Shown: positions 47,701 through 61,840, counted from the stretch's first letter. The stretch: 64,000 nt of DNA from Prosapia bicincta (GCA_036971475.1 JBAIZL010000007.1:32477002-32541001); one strand, 5' to 3'. Made by a program: numbers and translations. The notes: generated from the sequence alone by a model not told the origin.

Positions 47701-49358
47701 GATAGCTCCTATAATACTTATTATAGATCAATTCTAAGTGCACAATACGAATCTATGTTCGATTCTGCGTTTATTATGCCTTTTAAATGAGAAATCCATT
47801 TTTTGTAGAAATCGCAAAATCCATGAAATATAATTCATGCATTTTTTTTAGAGCAAATATATGACAATTGCGATAGCTCCTATAATACTTATTATAGATC
47901 ACTTCTAAGTGCACAATGCGAATCTATGGTCGATTCTGCGTTTATTATGCCTTTTAAATGAGAAATCCATTTTTTGTAGAAATCACAAAATCCATGAACT
48001 ATAATTCATGCATTTTTTTTTAGAGCAAATATATGACAATTGCGATAGCTCCTATAATACTTATTATAGATCAATTCTAAGTGCACAATGCGAATCTATG
48101 GTCGATTCTGCGTTTATTATGCCTTTTAAATGAGAAGTCCATTTTTTGTAGAAATCGCAAAATCCATGAACTATAATTCCTGCATTTCTTTTAGAGCAAA
48201 TATATGACAATTGCGATAGCTCCTATAATACTTATTATAGATCAATTCTAAGTGCACGATGCGAATCTATGGTCGATTCTGCGTTTATTATGCCTTTTAA
48301 ATGAGAAATCCATTTTTTGTAGAAATCGCAAAATCCATGAAATATAATTCATTCATTTTTTTAGAGCAAATATATGACAATTGCGATAGCTCCTATAATA
48401 CTTATTATAGATCAATTCTAAGTGCACAATGCGAATCTATGGTCGATTCTGCGTTTATTATGCCTTTTAAATGAGAAATCCATTTTTTGTAGAAATCGCA
48501 ATATCCATGAACTATAATTCATGCATTTTTTTTAGATCAAATATATGACAATTGTGATAGATCCTATAATACTTATTATAGATCAATTCTAAGTGCACAA
48601 TGCGAATCTATGGTCGATTCTGCGTTTATTATGCCTTTTAAAAGAGAAATCCATTTTTTGTAGAAATCGCAAAATCCATGAACTATAATTCATGCATTTT
48701 TGTAGAGCAAATATATGACAATTGCGATAGCTCCTATAATACTTATTATAGATCAATTCTAAGTGCACAATGCGAATCTATGGTCCATTCTCCGTTTATT
48801 ATGCCTTTTAAATGAGAAATCCATTTTTTGTAGAAATCGCAAAATCCATGAACTATAATTCATGCATTTTTTTAAGAGCAAATATATGACAATTGCGATA
48901 GCTCCTATAATACTTATTATAGATCAATTCTAAGTGCACAATGCGAATCTATGGTCGATTCTGCGTTTATTATGCCTTTTAAATGAGAAATCCATTTTTT
49001 GTAGAAATCGCAAAATCCATGAACTATAATTCATGCATTTTTTTTAGAGCAAATATATGACAATTGCGATAGCTCCTATAATACATATTATAGATCAATT
49101 CTAAGTGCACAATGCGAATCTATGGTCGATTCTGCGTTTATTATGCCTTTTAAATGAGAAATCCATTTTTTGTAGAAATCGCAAAATCCATGAACTATAA
49201 TTCATGCATTTGTTTTAGAGCAAATATATGACAATTGCGATAGCTCCTATAATACATATTATAGATCAATTCTAAGTGCACAATGCGAATCTATGGTCGA
49301 TTCTGCGTTTATTATGCCTTTTAAATGAGAAATCCATTTTTTGTAGAAATCGCAAAAT
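44747..49358 (+). repeat. 27-monomer HOR, copy 1 (4612 bp)
   Basis: Ordered markers are 'gaactaattc' (3-bp loss in dyad 1, about 44924), 'gacaatgcg', extra-T 'ccattttttt' (about 45232), 'catgaaatataattcattc', 'gcacgatg' (about 45348), 'tttttttttgagc', 'aatagttatt', 'ctaagtacac', 'taaaagagaa' with 'gaaattgc', 'ggtccattctg', 'ccgtgaac' (about 45769), 'catttgttttag' with 'acatatt', 'tttaattgag', 'gaaatacat', 'gcattttaattg' with 'caaattcc', 'ctattttacttatcatag' with 'tatgatcg', 'tttaaagcaaattt', 'aaatctatgaac' with 'ctcctgtaatag', 'tatgttcg', 'gatcacttct', 'gagaagtcc', 'caatatcc' with 'attgtgatag', and 'tggtccattctccg' (48781). Each recurs 4612 bp later. 27 monomers of 171 bp would be 4617, so five net bases are missing. 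Confidence 0.92.
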
Positions 49359-52300
49359 CCATGAACTATAATTCATGCATTTTTTTTAGAGCAAATATAT
49401 GACAATTGCGATAGCTCCTATAATACTTATTATAGATCAATTCTAAGTGCACAATGCGAATCTATGGTCGATTCTGCGTTTATTATGCCTTTTAAATGAG
49501 AAATCCATTTTTTGTAGAAATCGCAAAATCCATGAACTAATTCATGCATTTTTTTTAGAGCAAATATATGACAATGCGATAGCTCCTATAATACTTATTA
49601 TAGATCAATTCTAAGTGCACAATGCGAATCTATGGTCGATTCTGCGTTTATTATGCCTTTTAAATGAGAAATCCATTTTTTGTAGAAATCGCAAAATCCA
49701 TGAACTATAATTCATGCATTTTTTTAGAGCAAATATATGACAATTGCGATAGCTCCTATAATACTTATTATAGATCAATTCTAAGTGCACAATGCGAATC
49801 TATGGTCGATTCTGCGTTTATTATGCCTTTTAAATGAGAAATCCATTTTTTTGTAGAAATCGCAAAATCCATGAAATATAATTCATTCATTTTTTTTAGA
49901 GCAAATATATGACAATTGCGATAGCTCCTATAATACTTATTATAGATCAATTCTAAGTGCACGATGCGAATCTATGGTCGATTCTGCGTTTATTATGCCT
50001 TTTAAATGAGAAATCCATTTTTTGTAGAAATCGCAAAATCCATGAACTATAATTCATGCATTTTTTTTTGAGCAAATATATGACAATTGCGATAGCTCCT
50101 ATAATAGTTATTATAGATCAATTCTAAGTACACAATGCGAATCTATGGTCGATTCTGCGTTTATTATGCCTTTTAAAAGAGAAATCCATTTTTTGTAGAA
50201 ATTGCAAAATCCATGAACTATAATTCATGCATTTTTTTAGAGCAAATATATGACAATTGCGATAGCTCCTATAATACTTATTATAGATCAATTCTAAGTG
50301 CACAATGCGAATCTATGGTCCATTCTGCGTTTATTATGCCTTTTAAATGAGAAATCCATTTTTTGTAGAAATCGCAAAATCCGTGAACTATAATTCATGC
50401 ATTTTTTTAGAGCAAATATATGACAATTGCGATAGCTCCTATAATACTTATTATAGATCAATTCTAAGTGCACAATGCGAATCTATGGTCGATTCTGCGT
50501 TTATTATGCCTTTTAAATGAGAAATCCATTTTTTGTAGAAATCGCAAAATCCATGAACTATAATTCATGCATTTGTTTTAGAGCAAATATATGACAATTG
50601 CGATAGCTCCTATAATACATATTATAGATCAATTCTAAGTGCACAATGCGAATCTATGGTCGATTCTGCGTTTATTATGCCTTTTAATTGAGAAATCCAT
50701 TTTTTGTAGAAATCGCAAAATCCATGAACTATAATTCATGCATTTTTTTTAGAGCAAATATATGACAATTGCGATAGCTCCTATAATACTTATTATAGAT
50801 CAATTCTAAGTGCACAATGCGAATCTATGGTCGATTCTGCGTTTATTATGCCTTTTAAATGAGAAATACATTTTTTGTAGAAATCGCAAAATCCATGAAC
50901 TATAATTCATGCATTTTTTTTAGAGCAAATATATGACAATTGCGATAGCTCCTATAATAGTTATTATAGATCAATTCTAAGTGCACAATGCGAATCTATG
51001 GTCGATTCTGCGTTTATTATGCATTTTAATTGAGAAATCCATTTTTTGTAGAAATCGCAAATTCCATGAACTATAATTCATGCATTTTTTTTAGAGCAAA
51101 TATATGACAATTGCGATAGCTCCTATAATACTTATTATAGATCAATTCTAAGTGCACAATGCGAATCTATGGTCGATTCTGCGTTTATTATGCCTTTTAA
51201 ATGAGAAATCCATTTTTTGTAGAAATCACAAAATCCATGAACTATAATTCATGCATTTTTTTTAGAGCAAATATATGACAATTGCGATAACTCCTATTTT
51301 ACTTATCATAGATCAATTCTAAGTGCACAATGCGAATCTATGATCGATTCTGCGTTAATTATGCCTTTTAAATGAGAAATCCATTTTTTGTAGAAATCGC
51401 AAAATCCATGAACTATAATTCATGCATTTCTTTTAGAGCAAATATATGACAATTGCGATAGCTCCTATAATACTTATTATAGATCAATTCTAAGTGCACA
51501 ATGCGAATCTATGGTCGATTCTGCGTTTATTATGCCTTTTAAATGAGAAATCCATTTTTTGTAGAAATCGCAAAATCCATGAACTATAATTCATGCATTT
51601 TTTTTAAAGCAAATTTATGACAATTGCGATAGCTCCTATAATACTTATTATAGATCAATTCTAAGTGCACAATGCGAATCTATGGTCGATTCTGCGTTTA
51701 TTATGCCTTTTAAATGAGAAATCCATTTTTTGTAGAAATCGCAAAATCTATGAACTATAATTCATGCATTTTTTTTAGAGCAAATATATGACAATTGCGA
51801 TAGCTCCTGTAATAGTTATTATAGATCAGTTCTAAGTGCACAATGCGAATCTATGGTCGATTCTGCGTTTATTATGCCTTTTAAATGAGAAATCCATTTT
51901 TTGTAGAAATCGCAAAATCCATGAACTATAATTCATGCATTTTTTTTAGAGCAAATATATGACAATTGCGATAGCTCCTATAATACTTATTATAGATCAA
52001 TTCTAAGTGCACAATGCGAATCTATGTTCGATTCTGCGTTTATTATGCCTTTTAAATGAGAAATCCATTTTTTGTAGAAATCGCAAAATCCATGAAATAT
52101 AATTCATGCATTTTTTTTAGAGCAAATATATGACAATTGCGATAGCTCCTATAATACTTATTATAGATCACTTCTAAGTGCACAATGCGAATCTATGGTC
52201 GATTCTGCGTTTATTATGCCTTTTAAATGAGAAATCCATTTTTTGTAGAAATCACAAAATCCATGAACTATAATTCATGCATTTTTTTTTAGAGCAAATA

Positions 52301-53970
52301 TATGACAATTGCGATAGCTCCTATAATACTTATTATAGATCAATTCTAAGTGCACAATACGAATCTATGTTCGATTCTGCGTTTATTATGCCTTTTAAAT
52401 GAGAAATCCATTTTTTGTAGAAATCGCAAAATCCATGAAATATAATTCATGCATTTTTTTTAGAGCAAATATATGACAATTGCGATAGCTCCTATAATAC
52501 TTATTATAGATCACTTCTAAGTGCACAATGCGAATCTATGGTCGATTCTGCGTTTATTATGCCTTTTAAATGAGAAATCCATTTTTTGTAGAAATCACAA
52601 AATCCATGAACTATAATTCATGCATTTTTTTTTAGAGCAAATATATGACAATTGCGATAGCTCCTATAATACTTATTATAGATCAATTCTAAGTGCACAA
52701 TGCGAATCTATGGTCGATTCTGCGTTTATTATGCCTTTTAAATGAGAAGTCCATTTTTTGTAGAAATCGCAAAATCCATGAACTATAATTCCTGCATTTC
52801 TTTTAGAGCAAATATATGACAATTGCGATAGCTCCTATAATACTTATTATAGATCAATTCTAAGTGCACGATGCGAATCTATGGTCGATTCTGCGTTTAT
52901 TATGCCTTTTAAATGAGAAATCCATTTTTTGTAGAAATCGCAAAATCCATGAAATATAATTCATTCATTTTTTTAGAGCAAATATATGACAATTGCGATA
53001 GCTCCTATAATACTTATTATAGATCAATTCTAAGTGCACAATGCGAATCTATGGTCGATTCTGCGTTTATTATGCCTTTTAAATGAGAAATCCATTTTTT
53101 GTAGAAATCGCAATATCCATGAACTATAATTCATGCATTTTTTTTAGATCAAATATATGACAATTGTGATAGATCCTATAATACTTATTATAGATCAATT
53201 CTAAGTGCACAATGCGAATCTATGGTCGATTCTGCGTTTATTATGCCTTTTAAAAGAGAAATCCATTTTTTGTAGAAATCGCAAAATCCATGAACTATAA
53301 TTCATGCATTTTTGTAGAGCAAATATATGACAATTGCGATAGCTCCTATAATACTTATTATAGATCAATTCTAAGTGCACAATGCGAATCTATGGTCCAT
53401 TCTCCGTTTATTATGCCTTTTAAATGAGAAATCCATTTTTTGTAGAAATCGCAAAATCCATGAACTATAATTCATGCATTTTTTTAAGAGCAAATATATG
53501 ACAATTGCGATAGCTCCTATAATACTTATTATAGATCAATTCTAAGTGCACAATGCGAATCTATGGTCGATTCTGCGTTTATTATGCCTTTTAAATGAGA
53601 AATCCATTTTTTGTAGAAATCGCAAAATCCATGAACTATAATTCATGCATTTTTTTTAGAGCAAATATATGACAATTGCGATAGCTCCTATAATACATAT
53701 TATAGATCAATTCTAAGTGCACAATGCGAATCTATGGTCGATTCTGCGTTTATTATGCCTTTTAAATGAGAAATCCATTTTTTGTAGAAATCGCAAAATC
53801 CATGAACTATAATTCATGCATTTTTTTTAGAGCAAATATATGACAATTGCGATAGCTCCTATAATACTTATTATAGATCAATTCTAAGTGCACAATGCGA
53901 ATCTATGGTCGATTCTGTGTTTATTATGGCTTTTAAATGAGAAATACATTTTTTGTAGAAATCGCAAAAT
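49359..53970 (+). repeat. 27-monomer HOR, copy 2 (4612 bp)
   Basis: This is a direct tandem copy of 44747-49358. Checks at tggtccattctccg (48781 to 53393), atacatatta (49081 to 53693) and the identical chance reading frames starting at 45156 and 49768 all give 4612 bp. I saw no difference until the last monomer, where copy 2 has T8, 'cttatta', 'ctgtgttt', 'tatggctttt' and 'gaaatacat' instead of 'catttgttttag' and 'acatatt'. A near-perfect 4.6-kb tandem duplication is the youngest-looking event in the window, or else needs checking as an assembly duplication. Confidence 0.92.
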
Positions 53971-55010
53971 CCATGAACTATAATTCATGCATTTTTTTTA
54001 GAGCAAATATATGACAATTGCGATAGCTCCTATAATACTTATTATAGATCAACTCTAAGTGCACAATGCGAATCTATGGTCGATTCTGCGTTTATTATGC
54101 ATTTTAAATGAGAAATCCATTTTTTGTAGAAATCGCAAATTCCATGAACTATAATTCATGCATTTTTTTTAGAGCAAATATATGACAATTGCGATAGCTC
54201 CTATAATACTTATTATAGATCAATTCTAAGTGCACAATGCGAATCTATGGTCGATTCTGCGTTTATTATGCCTTTTAAATGAGAAATCCATTTTTTGTAG
54301 AAATCGCAAAATCCATGAACTATAATTCATGCATTTTTTTAGAGCAAATATATGACAATTGCGATAGCTCCTATAATACTTATTATAGATCAATTCTAAG
54401 TGCACAATGCGAATCTATGGTCGATTCTGCGTTTATTATGCCTTTTAAATGAGAAACCCATTTTTTGTAGAAATCGCAAAATCCATGAACTATAATTCAT
54501 GCATTTCTTTTAGAGCAAATATATGACAATTGCGATAGCTCCTATAATAGTTATTATAGATCAATTCTAAGTGCACAATGCGAATCTATGGTCGATTCTG
54601 CGTTTATTATGCCTTTTAAATGAGAAATCCATTTTTTGTAGAAATCGCAAAATCCATGAACTATAATTCATGCATTTTTTTTAGAGCAAATATATGACAA
54701 TTGCGATAGCTCCTATAATACTTATTATAGATCAATTCTAAGTGCACAATGCGAATCTATGGTCGATTCTGCGTTTATTATGCCTTTTAAATGAGAAATC
54801 CATTTTTTGTAGAAATCGCAAAATCCATGAACTATAATTCATGCATTTTTTTTAGAGCAAATATATGACAATTGCGATAGCTCCTATAATACTTATTATA
54901 GATCAATTCTAAGTGCACAATGCGAATCTATGGTCGATTCTGCGTTTATTATGCCTTTTAAATGAGAAATCCATTTTTTGTAGAAATCGCAAAATCCATG
55001 AACTATAATT
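53971..55010 (+). repeat. Right-domain monomers between 27-mer-related blocks
   Basis: Six monomers: one with 'caactctaag' (about 54051) and 'gcattttaaatg' with 'caaattcc', one with 'gagaaaccc' (about 54452), one with 'catttctttt' and 'aatagttatt' (about 54504-54550), and the rest near consensus. The pair with tatggctttt and caactctaag at 53922-54060 is copied at 62811-62950, about 8890 bp away. Confidence 0.72.
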
Positions 55011-57700
55011 CATGCATTTTTTTTAGAGCAAATATATGACAATGCGATAGCTCCTATAATACTTATTATAGATCAATTCTAAGTGCACAATGCGAATCTA
55101 TGGTCGATTCTGCGTTTATTATGCCTTTTAAATGAGAAATCCATTTTTTGTAGAAATCGCAAAATCCATGAACTATAATTAATGCATTTTTTTAGAGCAA
55201 ATATATGACAATTGCGATAGCTCCTATAATACTTATTATAGATCAATTCTAAGTGCACAATGCGAATCTATGGTCGATTCTGCGTTTATTATGCCTTTTA
55301 AATGAGAAATCCATTTTTTGTAGAAATCGCAAAATCCATGAAATATAATTCATTCATTTTTTTTAGAGCAAATATATGACAATTGCGATAGCTCCTATAA
55401 TACTTATTATAGATCAATTCTAAGTGCACGATGCGAATCTATGGTCGATTCTGCGTTTATTATGCCTTTTAAATGAGAAATCCATTTTTTGTAGAAATCG
55501 CAAAATCCATGAACTATAATTCATGCATTTTTTTTTGAGCAAATATATGACAATTGCGATAGCTCCTATAATAGTTATTATAGATCAATTCTAAGTACAC
55601 AATGCGAATCTATGGTCGATTCTGCGTTTATTATGCCTTTTAAAAGAGAAATCCATTTTTTGTAGAAATTGCAAAATCCATGAACTATAATTCATGCATT
55701 TTTTTAGAGCAAATATATGACAATTGCGATAGCTCCTATAATACTTATTATAGATCAATTCTAAGTGCACAATGCGAATCTATGGTCCATTCTGCGTTTA
55801 TTATGCCTTTTAAATGAGAAATCCATTTTTTGTAGAAATCGCAAAATCCATGAACTATAATTCATGCATTTTTTTTAGAGCAAATATATGACAATTGCGA
55901 TAGCTCCTATAATACTTATTATAGATCAATTCTAAGTGCACAATGCGAATCTATGGTCGATTCTGCGTTTATTATGCCTTTTAAATGAGAAATTCATTTT
56001 TTGTAGAAATCGCAAAATCCATGAACTATAATTCATGCATTTGTTTTAGAGCAAATATATGACAATTGCGATAGCTCCTATAATACATATTATAGATCAA
56101 TTCTAAGTGCACAATGCGAATCTATGGTCGATTCTGCGTTTATTATGCCTTTTAATTGAGAAATCCATTTTTTGTAGAAATCGCAAAATCCAAGAACTAT
56201 AATTCATGCATTTTTTTTAGAGCAAATATATGACAATTGCGATAGCTCCTATAATACTTATTATAGATCAATTCTAAGTGCACAATGCGAATCTATGGTC
56301 GATTCTGCGTTTATTATGCCTTTTAAATGAGAAATGCATTGTTTGTAGAAATCGCAAAATCCATGAACTATAATTCATGCATTTTTTTTAGAGCAAATAT
56401 ATGACAATTGCGATAGCTCCTATAATACTTACTATAGATCAACTCTAAGTGCACAATGCGAATCTATGGTCGATTCTGCGTTTATTATGCCTTTTAAATG
56501 AGAAATCCATTTTTTGTAGAAATCGCAAAATCCATGAACTATAATTCATGCATTTTTTTTTAGAGCAAATATATGACAATTGCGATAGCTCCTATAATAG
56601 TTATTATAGATCAATTCTAAGTGCACAATGCGAATCTATGGTCGATTCTGCGTTTATTATGCATTTTAAATGAGAAATCCATTTTTTGTAGAAATCGCAA
56701 ATTCCATGAACTATAATTCATGCATTTTTTTTAGAGCAAATATATGACAATTGCGATAGCTCCTATAATACTTATTATAGATCAATTCTAAGTGCACAAT
56801 GCGAATCTATGGTCGATTCTGCGTTTATTATGCCTTTTAAATGAGAAATCCATTTTTTGTAGAAATCACAAAATCCATGAACTATAATTCATGCATTTTT
56901 TTTAGAGCAAATATATGACAATTGCGATAGCTCCTATAATACTTATTATAGATCAATTCTAAGTGCACAATGCGAATCTATGATCGATTCTGCGTTTATT
57001 ATGCCTTTTAAATGAGAAATCCATTTTTTGTAGAAATCGCAAAATCTATGAACTATAATTCATGCATTTTTTTTAGAGCAAATATATGACAATTGCGATA
57101 GCTCCTGTAATAGTTATTATAGATCAATTCTAAGTGCACAATGCGAATCTATGGTCGATTCTGCGTTTATTATGCCTTTTAAATGAGAAATCCATTTTTT
57201 GTAGAAATCGCAAAATCCATGAACTATAATTCATGCATTTTTTTTAGAGCAAATATATGACAATTGCGATAGCTCCTATAATACTTATTATAGATCAATT
57301 CTAAGTGCACAATGCGAATCTATGTTCGATTCTGCGTTTATTATGCCTTTTAAATGAGAAATCCATTTTTTGTAGAAATCGCAAAATCCATGAAATATAA
57401 TTCATGCATTTTTTTTAGAGCAAATATATGACAATTGCGATAGCTCCTATAATACTTATTATAGATCACTTCTAAGTGCACAATGCGAATCTATGGTCGA
57501 TTCTGCGTTTATTATGCCTTTTAAATGAGAAATCCATTTTTTGTAGAAATCACAAAATCCATGAACTATAATTCATGCATTTTTTTTTAGAGCAAATATA
57601 TGACAATTGCGATAGCTCCTATAATACTTATTATAGATCATTTCTAAGTGCACAATGCGAATCTATGGTCGATTCTGCGTTTATTATGCCTTTTAAATGA
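55011..57700 (+). repeat. Partial, diverged third copy of the 27-mer HOR
   Basis: From the 'gacaatgcg' unit (acaatgcg 55039, against 49571 in copy 2: offset 5468 bp, 32 monomers) the order follows the 27-mer: 'catgaaatataattcattc', 'gcacgatg', 'tttttttttgagc', 'ctaagtacac', 'taaaagagaa' (55640 region), 'ggtccattctg', 'acatatt', 'tttaattgag', 'tatgatcg', 'aaatctatgaac' with 'ctcctgtaatag', 'tatgttcg' and 'gatcacttct'. By 57.3 kb the offset has fallen to about 5300 bp, so one monomer is missing. Changes against the 27-mer include T8 with a normal 'ccatgaac' where the 27-mer has 'ccgtgaac', 'ccaagaac' (about 56191), 'gaaatgcattg' (about 56332) and 'cttactatag' (about 56429). Confidence 0.8.
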
Positions 57701-59640
57701 GAAGTCCATTTTTTGTAGAAATCGCAAAATCCATGAACTATAATTCATGCATTTTTTTTAGAGCAAATATATGACAATTGCGATAGCTCCTATAATACTT
57801 ATTATAGATCAATTCTAAGTGCACAATGCGAATCTATGGTCGATTCTGCGTTTATTATGCCTTTTAAATGAGAAATCCATTTTTTGTAGAAATCGCAAAA
57901 TCCATGAACTATAATTCATGCATTTGTTTTAGAGCAAATATATGACAATTGCGATAGCTCCTATAATACATATTATAGATCAATTCTAAGTGCACAATGC
58001 GAATCTATGGTCGATTCTGCGTTTATTATGCCTTTTAATTGAGAAATCCATTTTTTGTAGAAATCGCAAAATCCATGAACTATAATTCATGCATTTTTTT
58101 TAGAGCAAATATATGACAATTGCGATAGCTCCTATAATACTTATTATAGATCAATTCTAAGTGCACAATGCGAATCTATGGTCGATTCTGCGTTTATTAT
58201 GCCTTTTAAATGAGAAATACATTTTTTGTAGAAATCGCAAAATCCATGAACTATAATTCATGCATTTTTTTTAGAGCAAATATATGACAATTGCGATAGC
58301 TCCTATAATACTTATTATAGATCAACTCTAAGTGCACAATGCGAATCTATGGTCGATTCTGCGTTTATTATGCCTTTTAAATGAGAAATACATTTTTTGT
58401 AGAAATCGCAAAATCCATGAACTATAATTCATGCATTTTTTTTTAGAGCAAATATATGACAATTGCGATAGCTCCTACAATAGTTATTATAGATCAATTC
58501 TAAGTGCACAATGCGAATCTATGGTCGATTCTGCGTTTATTATGCATTTTAAATGAGAAATCCATTTTTTGTAGAAATCGCAAATTCCATGAACTATAAT
58601 TCATGCATTTTTTTTAGAGCAAATATATGACAATTGCGATAGCTCCTATAATACTTATTATAGATCAATTCTAAGTGCACAATGCGAATCTATGGTCGAT
58701 TCTGCGTTTATTATGCCTTTTAAATGAGAAATCCATTTTTTGTAGAAATCGCAAAATCTATGAACTATAATTCATGCATTTTTTTTAGAGCAAATATATG
58801 ACAATTGCGATAGCTCCTGTAATAGTTATTATAGATCAATTCTAAGTGCACAATGCGAATCTATGGTCGATTCTGCGTTTATTATGCCTTTTAAATGAGA
58901 AATCCATTTTTTGTAGAAATCGCAAAATCCATGAACTATAATTCATGCATTTTTTTTAGAGCAAATATATGACAATTGCGATAGCTCCTATAATACTTAT
59001 TATAGATCAATTCTAAGTGCACAATGCGAATCTATGTTCGATTCTGCGTTTATTATGCCTTTTAAATGAGAAATCCATTTTTTGTAGAAATCGCAAAATC
59101 CATGAAATATAATTCATGCATTTTTTTTAGAGCAAATATATGACAATTGCGATAGCTCCTATAATACTTATTATAGATCACTTCTAAGTGCACAATGCGA
59201 ATCTATGGTCGATTCTGCGTTTATTATGCCTTTTAAATGAGAAATCCATTTTTTGTAGAAATCACAAAATCCATGAACTATAATTCATGCATTTTTTTTT
59301 AGAGCAAATATATGACAATTGCGATAGCTCCTATAATACTTATTATAGATCAATTCTAAGTGCACAATGCGAATCTATGGTCGATTCTGCGTTTATTATG
59401 CCTTTTAAATGAGAAGTCCATTTTTTGTAGAAATCGCAAAATCCATGAACTATAATTCATGCATTTTTTTTAGAGCAAATATATGACAATTGCGATAGCT
59501 CCTATAAAACTTATTATAGATCAATTCTAAGTGCACAATGCGAATCTATGGTCGATTCTGCGTTTATTATGCCTTTTAAATGAGAAATCCATTTTTTGTA
59601 GAAATCGCAAAATCCATGAACTATAATTCATGCATTTTTT
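57701..59640 (+). repeat. 10-11-monomer block repeating about 55.9-57.7 kb
   Basis: The 'ataca' of the acatatt unit lies at 56083 and 57966, 1883 bp apart (11 monomers), while the 'ctcctgtaatag' unit lies at 57101 and 58813, 1712 bp apart (10 monomers). One monomer, the 'tatgatcg' type present near 56970, was therefore lost inside the second copy. The second copy also has 'gaaatacat' in two consecutive units (about 58216 and 58387) and 'ctacaatag' (about 58477). A private arm change 'ataaaactt' lies near 59507; it is also seen near 63949. Confidence 0.78.
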
Positions 59641-61840
59641 TTAGAGCAAATATATGACAATTGCGATAGCTCCTATAATACTTATTATAGATCAATTCTA
59701 AGTGCACAATGCGAATCTATGGTCGATTCTGCGTTTATTATGCCTTTTAAATGAGAAATCCATTGTTTGTAGAAATCGCAAAATCCATGAACTATAATTC
59801 ATGCATTTTTTTTAGAGCAAATATATGACAATTGCGATAGCTCCTATAATACTTATTATAGATCAACTCTAAGTGCACAATGCGAATCTATGGTCGATTC
59901 TGCGTTTATTATGCATTTTAAATGAGAAATCCATTTTTTGTAGAAATCGCAAATTCCATGAACTATAATTCATGCATTTTTTTTAGAGCAAATATATGAC
60001 AATTGCGATAGCTCCTATAATACTTATTATAGATCAATTCTAAGTGCACAATGCGAATCTATGGTCGATTCTGCGTTTGTTATGCCTTTTAAATGAGAAA
60101 TCCATTTTTTGTAGAAATCACAAAATCCATGAACTATAATTCATGCATTTTTTTTAGAGCAAATATATGACAATTGCGATAGCTCCTATAATACTTATTA
60201 TAGATCAATTCTAAGTGCACAATGCGAATCTATGATCGATTCTGCGTTTATTATGCTTTTTAAATGAGAAATCCATTTTTTGTAGAAATCGCAAAATCCA
60301 TGAACTATAAGTCATGCATTTTTTTAGAGCAAATATATGACAATTGCGATAGCTCCTATAATACTTATTATAGATCAATTCTAAGTGCACAATGCGAATT
60401 TATGGTCGATTCTGCGTTTATTATGCCTTTTAAATGATAAATCCATTTTTTGTAGAAAACGCAAAATCCATGAACTATAATTCATGCATTTTTTTCAGAG
60501 CAAATATATGACAATTGCAATAGCTCCTATAATACTTATTATAGATCAATTCTAAGTGCACAATGCGAATCTATGGTCGATTCTGCGTTTATTATGCCTT
60601 TTAAATGAGAAATCCATTTTTTGTAGAAATCGCAAAATCCATGAACTATAATTCATGCATTTCTTTTAGAGCAAATATATGACAATTGCGATAGCTCCTA
60701 TAATACTTATTATAGATCAATTCTAAGTGCACAATGCGAATCTATGGTCGATTCTGCGTTTATTATGCCTTTTAAATGAGAAATCCATTTTTTGTAGAAA
60801 TCGCAAAATCTATGAACTATAATTCATGCATTTTTTTAGAGCAAATATATGACAATTGCGATAGCTCCTGTAATAGTTATTATAGATCAATTCTAAGTGC
60901 ACAATGCGAATCTATGGTCGATTCTGCGTTTATTATGCCTTTTAAATGAGAAATCCATTTTTTGTAGAAATCGCAAAATCCATGAAATATAATTCATGCA
61001 TTTTTTTTAGAGCAAATATATGACAATTGCGATAGCTCCTATAATACTTATTATAGATCACTTCTAAGTGCACAATGCGAATCTATGGTCGATTCTGCGT
61101 TTATTATGCCTTTTAAATGAGAAATCCATTTTTTGTAGAAATCACAAAATCCATGAACTATAATTCATGCATTTTTTTTTAGAGCAAATATATGACAATT
61201 GCGATAGCTCCTATAATAATTATTATAGATCAATTCTAAGTGCACAATGCGAATCTATGGTCGATTCTGCGTTTATTATGCCTTTTAAATGAGAAGTCCA
61301 TTTTTTGTAGAAATCGCAAAATCCATGAACTATAATTCATGCATTTTTTTTAGAGCAAATATATGACAATTGCGATAGCTCCTATAATACTTATTATAGA
61401 TCAATTCTAAGTGCACAATGCGAATCTATGTTCGATTCTGCGTTTATTATGCCTTTTAAATGAGAAATCCATTTTTTGTAGAAATCGCAAAATCCATGAA
61501 ATATAATTCATGCATTTTTTTTAGAGCAAATATATGACAATTGCGATAGCTCCTATAATACTTATTATAGATCAATTCTATGTGCACAATGCGAATCTAT
61601 GGTCGATTCTGCGTTATTTAAGCTTTTTAAATGAGAAATCCATTTTTTGTAGAAATCGCAAAATCCATGAACTATAATTCATGCATTTTTTTTAGAGCAA
61701 ATATATGACAATTGCGATAGCTCCTATAATACTTATTATAGATCAATTCTAAGTGCACAATGCGAATCTATGTTCGATTCTGCGTTTATTATGCCTTTTA
61801 AATGAGAAATCCATTTTTTGTAGAAATCGCAAAATCCATG
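59641..61840 (+). repeat. Right-domain monomers, including the left member of an 18-monomer displaced pair
   Basis: 'caactc' (59864), 'tatgatcg' (60231), 'gataaatcc' (60436) and 'cagag' in the T-run (60496) are matched 3075 bp downstream at 62939, 63306, 63511 and 63571. That is 18 monomers. Between them are 'tttgttatgcc' (about 60078), 'aagtcatg' (about 60309), 'gaatttatgg' (about 60398), the palindromic 'aataattatt' (61215) and a unit with a clustered change at 61611-61630. This last reads 'gcgttatttaagctttt' where the consensus has 'gcgtttattatgcctttt'. Confidence 0.75.

Noticed and set aside
49768..49962. 64-codon reading frame identical to the one at 45156-45350
   Set aside because: It is identical because the 4612-bp segment is duplicated, not because a protein is conserved.
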